Assembly: GCF_000568255.1 (NCBI RefSeq)
Contig: NZ_KK037166.1
Span: 11,065,401-11,129,400, forward strand
Direction of reading: 5' to 3'
Source of the DNA: Kutzneria sp. 744
GTDB taxonomy: Bacteria; Actinomycetota; Actinomycetes; Mycobacteriales; Pseudonocardiaceae
Length of the DNA: 64,000 nucleotides
The notes below the pieces were generated by a model that searched no databases, had not been told where the DNA came from, and was given only the letters and a program-made list of their open reading frames with translations. Position 1 is the first letter of the stretch; every line of letters begins with the position of its first letter. This document shows positions 15,938-24,184 of this stretch, piece by piece. The position numbers and the translations under genes were made by a program.

Positions 15938-17099
15938 CGCTCAGGTCGCTGTCCCAGTCGATATGGTGCAGGTGCAGCCAGTCGATGTCGGGATGACGCG
16001 TCCGGCGGGTGACGGCCCGGTCCCGCAGCAGCCGCTGCACCGGCCCGGGCACGCGCGGCCCGAGCTTGCGGAACCCTGAGCGCACAACACGTTCCACCCG
16101 TTCCCGGCGCAGCCGTTCGTACAGTTGAAGCGCCGCAGTGGTGTCTGGCACGTCACGCAGGCACTGTGCCAGGGTGACGGCGTCCTCGATGGCCATGGAC
16201 GCGCCCTGTGTGGTGGACGGCGACGCCACGTGCAGCGCGTCGCCGACGAGGGTCATGCCGGCGCGGGACCACGTCGGCACGGTCGGCAGCTGGTAGCAGG
16301 CGGTCGCGGTGAGGTTCTCGTCGGCGGTGGCACGGATCGCTTGCACGGTCCCGATCCGGTCGCCGGCGAACAGGTCGCCGAGGCGCTGCCTGAGTTGCGC
16401 CGGCGACGCGTCGGCCAGATCCCGTTCGCCGCAGGGCACATTGACGAACCACCAGGTCTCACCGTCCGGCGATGTGATGTGCCCGCAGGTGGCCCGGCGG
16501 CCGAAGTACATGTAGTAGCAGTCCCGGTGGTTGTCCGTCAGCGCGTCGCGGACGGCGCCCATCGCGATGTTCCAGCCCGTGTAGGCCGGCTGCGGGGCGT
16601 TCGGGTCGATCAGCGTGCGGGTGGTGGAGCGCACGCCGTCCGCGCCGATCAGCAGATCGCCGCCGAGGCGCGTGCCGTCGCCGAAGAACGCCGTGACGCT
16701 GCCGTGGTAACGGGTTCCGACGAGTCGCTTGCCGTGCTGGATCTCCACGCCCCGCCGCCGCGCCTCCTCGACCAGAACCCGGTACAGGTCGGCGCGGCGT
16801 ATGGTGCGCGGGCCGTGTTCCGGGTCGGGGCTGGGAATGCTGAGCACCCCGAGCCGTCGGTCGTGGCCGTTGCGCATGCGCACCTCGTTGGAGGTGAACG
16901 ACCGGTCCAGCACCAGATGCTCGGCCTCGATGGCGCGCAACGCGTCCAGCCCGTTGGCCATGATCGTCAGGAACGCGCCCTTGCCGTCGGCACCGATCGG
17001 GTGCGCCTCCGACACGGTGGCCTCCAGGCCCGCGTGGCGCAGCGCTATCGCCGTCGTCAGGCCGGCGATGCCCCCGCCGACGACCAGCACGCGGCTCAT
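15927..17099 (-). CDS. FAD-dependent monooxygenase, fourth gene of the XRE/ImmA module
   Basis: 390 residues. N-terminal FAD motif VVGGGIAGLTTAIALRHAGL, middle LLIGADGVRSTTR, C-terminal LVGDALHVASPSTTQGASMA. All three flavoprotein hydroxylase signatures are present. Its ATG overlaps the stop of the upstream membrane-protein gene as ATGA, so translation is coupled. The placement with XRE, ImmA/IrrE and a membrane protein suggests it acts in the same unknown process rather than in ordinary catabolism. Substrate unknown. Confidence 0.9.
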   Translation of the reverse strand: MSRVLVVGGGIAGLTTAIALRHAGLEATVSEAHPIGADGKGAFLTIMANGLDALRAIEAEHLVLDRSFTSNEVRMRNGHDRRLGVLSIPSPDPEHGPRTIRRADLYRVLVEEARRRGVEIQHGKRLVGTRYHGSVTAFFGDGTRLGGDLLIGADGVRSTTRTLIDPNAPQPAYTGWNIAMGAVRDALTDNHRDCYYMYFGRRATCGHITSPDGETWWFVNVPCGERDLADASPAQLRQRLGDLFAGDRIGTVQAIRATADENLTATACYQLPTVPTWSRAGMTLVGDALHVASPSTTQGASMAIEDAVTLAQCLRDVPDTTAALQLYERLRRERVERVVRSGFRKLGPRVPGPVQRLLRDRAVTRRTRHPDIDWLHLHHIDWDSDLSATG

Positions 17100-18175
17100 A
17101 CGCGCAGTTCCCGGGACAGCGCCACCAGTTCGCGGACATCGGCTTCGAGCCCGCCGTCGGCCGGCACGGCCACCGGTTGCGCCGCAACGACATCGTCCTC
17201 GTGCGGCGTGGTCCGCAGTGCCCCGCGCAGCCACAGCGCGATGGCCGCCGGGTCTTCCGGGCAGTCGGCCGGCAGTCGGCCGCTGGCCCGCACGAGGCCG
17301 TCGCGGCACTCGATGACCCGGCGGTAGAAGCGACGATTGACCGCGCGCAGGCTCAGCGTGTCCCGCCAGACGCTGGCCGGGGCCCGGCTGAGCGCGTCCT
17401 CGGGGAACGCCTCGTGCAGCATCGTCCACAGTGGACGAAGTCGGTGGTAGTCGCGCAGGTGCCGCCACCACACCCGGCCGGCCGCCCACCGCACGCGGGC
17501 GCCCGGCATGATGAAACCGACCAGCACCAGCAGGTTCGCCGTCATCACCACGGGCATCGGCAGCTCCAGGGCCATCGCCGTGTCCGGGTTGGCCAGGCGG
17601 ATCACCATCGACACGGCGATCAGCGCCGAGCCGAGGCCGATCAGGGCCAGCCCGGCGGAGGCGATGGCCAGGCCGCGGGCCAGCCAGCGCTGGGTGATCT
17701 TCGAGTGTCGGCGCATCCAGACGATGCACGTGATCACGCCGTAGACGGTGTAGGTGTTGGCGACGAAGCGAAACGCGTCCAGCGTGGCCCGCGGGTACTC
17801 GGTCGGGACCAGACGCTGCGGCACCGTTGCGGCGAGCATTCCCAGCACCAGCAACGTGATCGCCAGCCGCACGGCCTCGCGCACCGCCTGCCGCCAGGCC
17901 GGTCGACCCTGCCCGGCCGAGAACACGAACACGCAGATCAGCGCGTACAACATGGTCAGCAGCAGCGCCTCGGCCAGCCACATCAACCAGATCGGCCCGG
18001 CCCCCGACACGCCGCCCTCCACGCCGGCGCCGGCCGACGGAGCCACGCCGAACGCCGCCGCCGACAACGCGAAGCAGGCCACGACCCACCACAACGAGAT
18101 CCGCTTCGGCGTGCGGGCCAGCTGGGACGCCTTCCACACGCCGATGCCGATCGCGGCCAAGACCTGAAGAGTCAC
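17096..18175 (-). CDS. MAB_1171c-like multi-pass membrane protein
   Basis: 359 residues from a GTG overlapping the upstream stop as GTGA. Seven or so hydrophobic segments occupy roughly residues 1-250 (for example LLTMLYALICVFVFSAG, VYGVITCIVWM, VVMTANLLVLVGFIMPG). A cytosolic helical domain follows (WWRHLRDYHRLRPLWTMLHE, YRRVIECRDGLVRA). This matches the actinobacterial family annotated as MAB_1171c putative transporters, whose role is unproven. It is coupled on both sides, to ImmA/IrrE upstream and the FAD monooxygenase downstream. Confidence 0.8.
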   Translation of the reverse strand: MTLQVLAAIGIGVWKASQLARTPKRISLWWVVACFALSAAAFGVAPSAGAGVEGGVSGAGPIWLMWLAEALLLTMLYALICVFVFSAGQGRPAWRQAVREAVRLAITLLVLGMLAATVPQRLVPTEYPRATLDAFRFVANTYTVYGVITCIVWMRRHSKITQRWLARGLAIASAGLALIGLGSALIAVSMVIRLANPDTAMALELPMPVVMTANLLVLVGFIMPGARVRWAAGRVWWRHLRDYHRLRPLWTMLHEAFPEDALSRAPASVWRDTLSLRAVNRRFYRRVIECRDGLVRASGRLPADCPEDPAAIALWLRGALRTTPHEDDVVAAQPVAVPADGGLEADVRELVALSRELRV

Positions 18176-18717
18176 AGCCACCCCAACCGGTCGCTCAGCG
18201 CCGCGTCCACACCCTCGGCGGCGTCGTCGCTCTGCGGCAGCCGCATGGCGTCCAAAATGGACGCCCACTCCAGGATGATCGTGGCCACGGTCTCGGCCTC
18301 GCGCTCCTCGCGTTCCTCGTAGGCGGTGCGGCAGCGCAGGCTCTCCGGCGGCTCGGGCAGCTCGCCGGCCGGACCGGCCAGCAGGTCGCACAGGTCCTCG
18401 GCGCCCTCGTCGGACGGGTGGTCGGCCAGGATGTGGCCGACCTCGTGCAGGATGATGTGCCGCTGGTGCGGCTTGGTGGTGTGCTCCTGGTAGACGATGA
18501 AGTCGGTGCTGCGGCCCTTGAACCACAGCCCGAACGGCCCGTCGGCCCACAGCGGGTAGGGCACCAGCCGGATCGGCCGGCCGCGCACCATGGCCAGGCG
18601 GGCACAGAACTCGTGCACGTCCAGGGGCGGCTGCACATCCAGTTCGCGCAGCAGACCCCGGCAGCGCCTGCGCAGCGCGCGCTCGCTGGTCCCGGCGTCG
18701 CGGCGGGCGAATCGCAT
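18172..18717 (-). CDS. ImmA/IrrE-type metallopeptidase domain protein
   Basis: 181 residues. Zinc motif HEVGH with His91, Glu92, His95, then HPSDEGAEDLCDLLAG; the third ligand is probably Glu in the downstream helix EEREAETVA. ImmA/IrrE proteases cleave XRE repressors in response to DNA damage or other signals. The gene directly upstream encodes an XRE-type regulator, which would be the natural substrate. Its stop overlaps the next gene start (GTGA). Such proteins in actinomycetes are often labelled toxin component, without proof. Confidence 0.88.
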   Translation of the reverse strand: MRFARRDAGTSERALRRRCRGLLRELDVQPPLDVHEFCARLAMVRGRPIRLVPYPLWADGPFGLWFKGRSTDFIVYQEHTTKPHQRHIILHEVGHILADHPSDEGAEDLCDLLAGPAGELPEPPESLRCRTAYEEREEREAETVATIILEWASILDAMRLPQSDDAAEGVDAALSDRLGWL

Positions 18718-18724
18718 TCTCGGC

Positions 18725-19228
18725 TCAGCTCCCGGCGCCCGGCAGCGCGTGGCCGCCGCCCGGGTCGATCACTTCGATCATCTCCAGCAGCATGCGCAGC
18801 CGCTCCGGGCTCATCCGGCCGGCCCGCATGGCGATCGCCCGCACCTGCTCGGCCCGCTCCGGCAAGGCCCCGTGAACCGGTAGGGCCTCCTGGCGCTGCT
18901 CCGGCACGTCGTCGCCCTCGGCCAGCAGCCAGGCGGCGGTCACCCGCGGCGCGCCCTCGGGGCGGTGGTCGTCGAAGAACTTGGCGATGGCCCTGACCTT
19001 CTCCATGGTCGGATTCGCCTTGCCCTCACGGACCTTCCACAGCGTCACGCGGGAGATCGAGATCGCATGCGAGGGATCCTCGGTGATAGCGGCCGCGACC
19101 TCCGGGGTCGAGAACCGGACCGGCCGACCGCGCTTGTCCACGGCCTTCACGGTCGTGTTGAACAGGTGGTTGAGCCGGCGCGCCAAGACATGCTCGGCCG
19201 CGGCAGCCCCCGCGCTGGTGGCGTCCAC
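18725..19228 (-). CDS. XRE-family DNA-binding regulator
   Basis: 167 residues from the GTG at 19228, preceded by GAGGGAGGG. The helix-turn-helix region covers about 15-95, with the phrases LNHLFNTTVKAVDKRGRPVR, HAISISRVTLWKVREGKANP and MEKVRAIAKFF. This is the pattern of actinobacterial XRE regulators that sit next to ImmA/IrrE genes. The C-terminal helices AEQVRAIAMRAGRMSPERLR may mediate dimerisation or protease recognition. First gene of a four-gene run; 7 bp separate it from the protease gene. Confidence 0.85.
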   Translation of the reverse strand: MDATSAGAAAAEHVLARRLNHLFNTTVKAVDKRGRPVRFSTPEVAAAITEDPSHAISISRVTLWKVREGKANPTMEKVRAIAKFFDDHRPEGAPRVTAAWLLAEGDDVPEQRQEALPVHGALPERAEQVRAIAMRAGRMSPERLRMLLEMIEVIDPGGGHALPGAGS

Positions 19229-19587
19229 GGCAGCCCTCCCTCGTTGCGTGGAACGCACCGATGTTAACCGGAACTGCGCCACCGGGTACAGGCCGTTGCG
19301 CCGAGAGGGTGATTCGAGCCGGATCACGTGACTCCCGTTAATTATAATGTAGCGTGATCGGCGTTGGGGCCGGCCGGTTTCACCGGCGGCGCGCGGGTTG
19401 GCTGGGGGTAGACCCGCCGACGGTCCCGCGCGCACCAGGCCGGTTGCTCCGGGGGGTAGCCGCTGGCCGACTCGGTGGGGAGGGAGGCGCGCGGGGCCGC
19501 CCCCACGCACTCCACTTCTCTGCCACATGTGGCCCACACTCCGCATTCGGACCCACATGTGCGCCACATGTGGGGATCGGGCGGGGG
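19229..19587. other. upstream region of the XRE module; TATAAT box
   Basis: No gene supported. A palindromic ATTATAAT box at about 19339-19346 offers a -10-like TATAAT on either strand and would leave a leader of roughly 100 nt before the XRE gene. Further left are three CACATGTG palindromes, listed separately. The downstream end of the response-regulator gene borders the region. Confidence 0.45.
19523..19573. repeat. three CACATGTG palindromes
   Basis: Copies at 19524-19531, 19554-19561 and 19565-19572, two of them within the longer palindrome CCACATGTGG. They lie about 300 bp upstream of the XRE gene and just after the response-regulator stop. They may be a regulator binding array; no regulator is assigned. 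Confidence 0.6.
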
Positions 19588-20223
19588 TCAGGCGACACTC
19601 TGGATCAGGCCGTGGTGCACGGCGGTCATCAGCGCCTGGGCCCGGTTGCTGACGCCGAGCTTGTCGTACAGGCGCGTCACGTACGTCTTGGCAGTGGACT
19701 GGGTGACGTGCATGAGCTCCGCGATGGCCGGGACGGACAGCCCGCGGCTGAGCAGTTGGAGCGTCTCCCGTTCGCGGGGGCTGAGCCCGACACGCGCCCC
19801 GGCTTCCTGCCGACGGGCGAAGGCGCTGGCCAAACCCGTTGCGGTGAAAGAGGAAGCGGCCACGGCGGCGTGCCGGATGGCGCCGAGGACCTCGGCGGTG
19901 GGCGCGGTCTTCGGCACGAAGGCCGAGGCCCCGGTCTCCATGGCCCGGAACAGCACGTCGTCCACGCCGCGTGAGGTCAACACCACGATGCCCAGGCCCG
20001 GGTAGCGGTCCCGCAGCTCGCGGGCCAGCCGGATGCCGTCGATGTCGGGCAGGGTGACGGCCAGCGTAACGACGGTGGGCCGCCGCGTCGCGACGAGCCG
20101 GAGCGCCTCGGCGCCCGAGCAGGCCTCGCCGGCGAAGGCCATGTCCGGCTGTTCGTCGACGAGACGGGCGAGCCCGTAGCGGGTCAGTGTGTGTTCCTCG
20201 ATGACTGCCACTGCGATCGCCAT
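19588..20223 (-). CDS. atypical NarL-family response regulator lacking the phospho-Asp
   Basis: 211 residues. Receiver-like domain (1-120) and LuxR helix-turn-helix (about 145-205, LSPRERETLQLLSRGLSVPA). The acidic pocket is EE (residues 9-10) and the Lys of VPKTA is kept, but the phosphoacceptor position is Ala55 (VVTLAVTLPDIDG) in place of Asp. It should not be activated by phosphorylation, so dimerisation or ligand control is expected. No kinase gene is adjacent. The divergent neighbour is a prepilin peptidase, its most likely target. Confidence 0.88.
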   Translation of the reverse strand: MAIAVAVIEEHTLTRYGLARLVDEQPDMAFAGEACSGAEALRLVATRRPTVVTLAVTLPDIDGIRLARELRDRYPGLGIVVLTSRGVDDVLFRAMETGASAFVPKTAPTAEVLGAIRHAAVAASSFTATGLASAFARRQEAGARVGLSPRERETLQLLSRGLSVPAIAELMHVTQSTAKTYVTRLYDKLGVSNRAQALMTAVHHGLIQSVA

Positions 20224-20317
20224 GGGCCGTGCCGTCCTGTCGGGTGGTGCCTGCTGCCTATGTCATCGCGGACGGCCGTTTTGTGCTACACCGGACGGTG
20301 AACTGGGGGTGCTGGAC

Positions 20318-20872
20318 ATGGTCATCGGCTCGCTGCCCAAGCCCGACATGAGCGTTCGTCTGCGCTGGATCGCGGCGCCGGTCGGGGTGCTGCTGCTGGT
20401 CGCCACCGCGTTGAGGATCCCGATGCCGTCGCTGCCGGCCTACCTCTACTTCACGGCCGTGGCCGTGCTGCTCGCGGTGATCGACATCGAGCTGCGGAGG
20501 CTGCCCAACCTCATCGTGCTGCCGTCGTATGCCGTGGTCGCGGCGCTGCTGGCCGGGTCCTCGCTGTGGCGCGGCGAATACTGGCCGCTGGCCCGGGCCG
20601 GCCTCGGCGGGGTGCTGCTGATCGTGTTCTTCCTGGTGCTGGCCACCGCGCAGCCGGCCGGCATCGGCCTCGGCGACGTCAAACTGGCCGGTCTCATCGG
20701 GATCGCCCTCGGCTACCTGTCGTGGACGGCGCTGCTGGTCGGGGCCTTCGCCGGGATCCTGCTGGGCGGCATCGCCGCCCTGGTGCTGGCCGCCCGCGGT
20801 CGGGGCCGGGACGTGTCGCTGCCGTACGGGCCGTTCCTCATCGCCGGCGCGCTGCTCGGGGTTCTGCTCTAG
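20318..20872 (+). CDS. A24-family prepilin peptidase (TadV/CpaA-like)
   Basis: 184 residues from ATG 20318 (GTG 20309 is also in frame). Six membrane segments. Catalytic aspartates Asp56 (IDIELRRLPN) and Asp120 (GIGLGDVKLAG, the GxGD motif) are intact. It would cleave leader peptides of Flp/Tad-type prepilins or pseudopilins. No pilin, ATPase TadA or TadB/C gene is in view, apart from the convergent CpaE-like gene, with which it overlaps by 4 bp. Confidence 0.88.
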   Translation: MVIGSLPKPDMSVRLRWIAAPVGVLLLVATALRIPMPSLPAYLYFTAVAVLLAVIDIELRRLPNLIVLPSYAVVAALLAGSSLWRGEYWPLARAGLGGVLLIVFFLVLATAQPAGIGLGDVKLAGLIGIALGYLSWTALLVGAFAGILLGGIAALVLAARGRGRDVSLPYGPFLIAGALLGVLL

Positions 20873-21906
20873 ACGTGGTCGATGGACGTGTCGGTGAACC
20901 GGCGCAGGGCCTTGGCGAAGGGGTGGTCCGGGATCGCGGCGGCCAGCGGCACGCCCTGGTTGATCGACGCGGGAACGGCCTTGGTCGCCGGCAGTTCGCC
21001 GTCCACGCGGTTGTGCACGAGGGCGTCGACCTCGCGCGGGCTGAGCCGGACCTCGGGATCCACCCGGTTGAGCACGATCCGGCGCCCGCGCGGGTCGTAG
21101 GTCAGCAGGTCGAGCATGTCCAGGGCCAGCCGCATGGCCTTCAGCGACGGGCGTTCGGCGGTGCCGACGACGATGTGATGGCGGGCGGAGTCCAGCGCGG
21201 TCAGGACCTGCTCGGTGAAGCGGGTCGGCGTGTCCACCACGACGTGGTCGTACTCGCCCTCCAACGCCACCAGTAACTCGGCGACGAAGGTGGGGGAGAA
21301 CAGCTCACCCGGCTTGGCCTGCGTCAGCGCGCAGTCCAGGCCCGGCTCGTACGGCGTCACCAGCGGCGACACGGCGTCCAGCCTCAGCTGCGCCGCCAGC
21401 CCGCTGGTGTCGAGGCTCAGGTCGACCAGGCACACCTGCGCCCCGGTCGCCCGCAGCACGGAGGCGAGGTTGATGGCCACGGTGGTCTTGCCGCAGCCGC
21501 CGGTCGAGCCCAGCACCACGGTGATCTGCCCCGGCCGGTACGACACCTCGGACGGATGGGCCCGCTGGCAGGCGTTGGCCACGGCCGTCCGGTCGTTCGC
21601 GTCCACGACGACCAGCACTCCGCCACGGACCGACCGTGCCAGCACGTCGTCGTCGATCACGCTGCGCAGCAACACGATGCCCACCCCGGGGCGGGCCAGC
21701 CGCGCCTCCGCCGCGTACTCCAGCGCCAGGCTCATCGGCAGGCTCGGCCCGATGACCACCACCGACTCCAGGCCGTTGGTCAGCGCCCCGGTCGCCGCCT
21801 CGCGCCGGGTGGCGATGCGCGGGTCCGGGATGACCGTGAGCAGGCGGACCGCGAGCACGGCGTTGGGTTCGTAGAGGAGCGTCATGTGCTCAGCGTGAGC
21901 GTTCAC
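20869..21906 (-). CDS. CpaE/TadZ-like ParA-family ATPase
   Basis: Up to 345 residues (start at 21906, or the ATG at 21885). N-terminal receiver-like part (about 30-125), then a deviant Walker A, GSTGGCGKTTVAIN, at about 133-146 and a MinD/ParA core (VCLVDLSLDTSGLAAQLRLD, HVVVDTPTRF). CpaE/TadZ proteins place Tad secretion machinery at the cell pole. It overlaps the upstream MmyB-type gene tail if the longer start is used. Function is inferred from fold and from the prepilin peptidase next door. Confidence 0.85.
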   Translation of the reverse strand: MNAHAEHMTLLYEPNAVLAVRLLTVIPDPRIATRREAATGALTNGLESVVVIGPSLPMSLALEYAAEARLARPGVGIVLLRSVIDDDVLARSVRGGVLVVVDANDRTAVANACQRAHPSEVSYRPGQITVVLGSTGGCGKTTVAINLASVLRATGAQVCLVDLSLDTSGLAAQLRLDAVSPLVTPYEPGLDCALTQAKPGELFSPTFVAELLVALEGEYDHVVVDTPTRFTEQVLTALDSARHHIVVGTAERPSLKAMRLALDMLDLLTYDPRGRRIVLNRVDPEVRLSPREVDALVHNRVDGELPATKAVPASINQGVPLAAAIPDHPFAKALRRFTDTSIDHV

Positions 21907-22747
21907 CGGTGATCGTCACAGAGGGTGAACGCCCGACAGGTGTCGTCCGAACGGCCGACAGCAGCCCACCGATTCGCGCGGCGTCGGCGGGGTCGGCGCG
22001 GAAGGTGACGACCTTCTGCTCGGCGTCGTCGGCGACCTGAAGCACCAGCAGCGCCAGGTCGAGCCGGCCCAGTGTCGGGTGGTGCAGGACCTTCCGGCCG
22101 GAGCTGAGCGGCGCGACGTCGTGGTCACGCCACCAGTCGCGGACTTCCTTGCTGCACAGGCGAAGCCGGGCCAGCAACGCCTCGTACGCCGGGTCCTCGG
22201 GATGCCGGTCGGCCGCCACCCGGAACCGGGCCAGCTGCGCCCGCGCCTCCGCCTCCCACTCGACGAGCACGGTCCGCGCCCGGGGATCGGCGAAGGTCCA
22301 CCACAGGATGTTGCGGTCCGCCGGCGGCAGCGCCGGCCAGTTCGTCCACAATGCACACGCGGACTTGTTGGCGTGCAACACGTCCCAGTGCCGGCCGCTG
22401 ACGTAGGCCGGATGCGGATCGAGGCTGTCGACCAGATCCGCCACTCCCGCCACGAGAACCTCCGGCGGGCGATCCTCCCGCGTGCCGTGCACCAGGGCTC
22501 GCATGTGGTCACGTTCCGCCGGCGTGAGCCGCAGCGCGCGGGCGAGGGCGTCGAGGATCTGCGGCGACGGGCTGACGTCCCGACCCTGCTCCAGGAAGGT
22601 GTAGTACGTCGTCGAGATCCCGGCCAGCTGGGCCACTTCCTCGCGCCGCAGGCCCGGCGTGCGGCGCCGACCGACCGGCGGCAGACCCACCTCCGCCGGC
22701 TGGAGCGCCTCCCTCCGGGTGCGCAGCAGATCGGCCAGCTCACTCAT
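21890..22747 (-). CDS. XRE/MmyB-type transcriptional regulator
   Basis: 285 residues. The helix-turn-helix (about 5-75) contains RRTPGLRREEVAQLAGIS and TYYTFLEQGRDVSPSPQILD; the MmyB-like ligand domain (about 105-275) has SGRHWDVLHANKSACALWTN and NILWWTFADPRAR. MmyB-domain proteins bind fatty-acid-like or aromatic ligands and often repress an adjacent oxidoreductase or hydrolase. The divergent dienelactone-hydrolase gene is the likely target. Confidence 0.9.
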   Translation of the reverse strand: MSELADLLRTRREALQPAEVGLPPVGRRRTPGLRREEVAQLAGISTTYYTFLEQGRDVSPSPQILDALARALRLTPAERDHMRALVHGTREDRPPEVLVAGVADLVDSLDPHPAYVSGRHWDVLHANKSACALWTNWPALPPADRNILWWTFADPRARTVLVEWEAEARAQLARFRVAADRHPEDPAYEALLARLRLCSKEVRDWWRDHDVAPLSSGRKVLHHPTLGRLDLALLVLQVADDAEQKVVTFRADPADAARIGGLLSAVRTTPVGRSPSVTITGERSR

Positions 22748-22815
22748 CCTGGTACCCGTCTTACTAGCAAGAACAGCAGCTGGTTGGCAGCCTAGCCGCC
22801 GGATAGCGTCGCCGT

Positions 22816-23543
22816 GTGAAGATCGAGAACCGCTGGCTCGACGTGCCCGTGGCGGGCGAGCCCGAGCCCATGTCCGCCTACCTCGCCCAGCCCACCGAGC
22901 CCGGTCCGCGCGCGACCGTGCTGGTGGGCTTCGAGTTGTTCGGCGTGACCGACTACGTGTGCGCCGTCGCCGACCGCGTCGCCGCCCTCGGCTACACCGC
23001 CGTCGTGCCGGATTTCTACCACCGCTCCGGCCGCCGCATCGCGCTGCCCACCACCGCCGACGGCCGAACGCGGGGCTTCGAGCTGCTGTCGGAGGTCACC
23101 CCGGGGACGGCGTCGATCGCGACATCGAAGCCCTGCTCGACCAGCTGCCCGGCCCGCACGCCATGGTCGGGCCTCAGCGTCGGCGGCACATCGGCTACTA
23201 CGCCGCCGCCCGGTTCCCGTTCGCTGCCGTGGCCACGTTCTATCCCGGCTGGCTCACCGACGCCACCATCCCGCTCGGCCGCCCCACGCCCACCCTCGAC
23301 CTCACGCCCGGCATCAAGGGCCGCCTGCTCTTCCTCGTCGGCGACGGCGACAACCTCTTCACCCCGTCCCAGCGCGACGAGATCGCCGCCCGCCTCCGTG
23401 ACGACGGCATCGACCACGACTTCGTCGTCTACCCCGACACCCCGCACGGCTTCTTCTGCGACGAACGCGACTCCTACCGACCCGCGGAGGCTGCGGATGC
23501 CTTCAGCCGCGTCACGTCAATGCTGGCCGATCACCTGGGCTGA
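22816..23543 (+). pseudogene. dienelactone hydrolase-family gene with three indels
   Basis: From GTG 22816 the frame reads VKIENRWLDVPVAGEPEPMS to ELLSEVTPG. It then needs one extra base near 23101-23108 to continue as DGVDRDIEALLDQLPGPHAM. A surplus G in the run at 23169-23171 and a missing C near 23187 then scramble the nucleophile motif; correcting both gives GLSVGGHIGYYAA. After that the frame runs cleanly through DGDNLFTPSQRDEI and YPDTPHGFFCDE to 23543. Dienelactone hydrolases cleave lactones or esters with Cys or Ser at the elbow. All three indels sit in short G/C runs, so sequencing error is as likely as decay. Confidence 0.75.
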
Positions 23544-24184
23544 TCGCCGGCGTCGCGGACCAGCAGCGCGACCTGGACCCGGTTGGTCAGGCCCAGCTTG
23601 GTCAGGCAGCGGCTGACGTGCGCTTTGACCGTCGCCTCGCTCATCACCAGCTCACGGGCGATCTCGGCGTTGGACAGCCCGCGCGAGACGGCCCGTACGA
23701 CGTCGCCCTCGCGTGGAGTGAGCATGGCCAGCCTGGTGCGGGCCTTGGCCGCGTCGGGGCGGCGCTGCCCGGCGAAGGCCTCGATCAGCCGTTTCGTGAC
23801 GGTCGGTGCGAGCATGGCGCTGCCGGCGGCGACGGTGCGGACGGCGGCGACGAGGTCGCGGGGCGAGGTGTCCTTGAGTAGGAAGCCGACGGCACCGTGG
23901 CGCAAGGCGGTGTGCACGTAGTCGTCGATGTCGAACGTGGTGAGCATGACGACCGCCGGCGGCATCGGGAGTTCCTGAAGCGCGGCAAGGGCTTTGAGGC
24001 CGTCCATGCCCGGCATCCGCACGTCCATCAACACGACGTCGGGCCGGTGCGCGCGGACGACAGTCAGCGCCTCGGCGCCGTCGGCGGCCTCGGCCACGAC
24101 CTCGATATCGTCCACCGGCTGGAGGATCATCCGGAACCCGGCGCGGACCAGCTCCTCGTCGTCCACGAGCACCACGCGGATCAC
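23531..24184 (-). CDS. NarL-family response regulator
   Basis: 217 residues from a GTG. Receiver with DDEE at the acidic pocket, phospho-Asp in VVLMDVRMPGMDG (about residue 54), Thr in VVMLTTF and Lys in LLKDT. LuxR helix-turn-helix LTPREGDVVRAVSRGLSNAE. The start overlaps the stop of the upstream histidine kinase gene (GTGA). It probably controls the divergent ABC exporter at 25350, as is usual for this three-gene layout. The tail overlaps the convergent hydrolase gene. Confidence 0.93.
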   Translation of the reverse strand: MIRVVLVDDEELVRAGFRMILQPVDDIEVVAEAADGAEALTVVRAHRPDVVLMDVRMPGMDGLKALAALQELPMPPAVVMLTTFDIDDYVHTALRHGAVGFLLKDTSPRDLVAAVRTVAAGSAMLAPTVTKRLIEAFAGQRRPDAAKARTRLAMLTPREGDVVRAVSRGLSNAEIARELVMSEATVKAHVSRCLTKLGLTNRVQVALLVRDAGDQPR

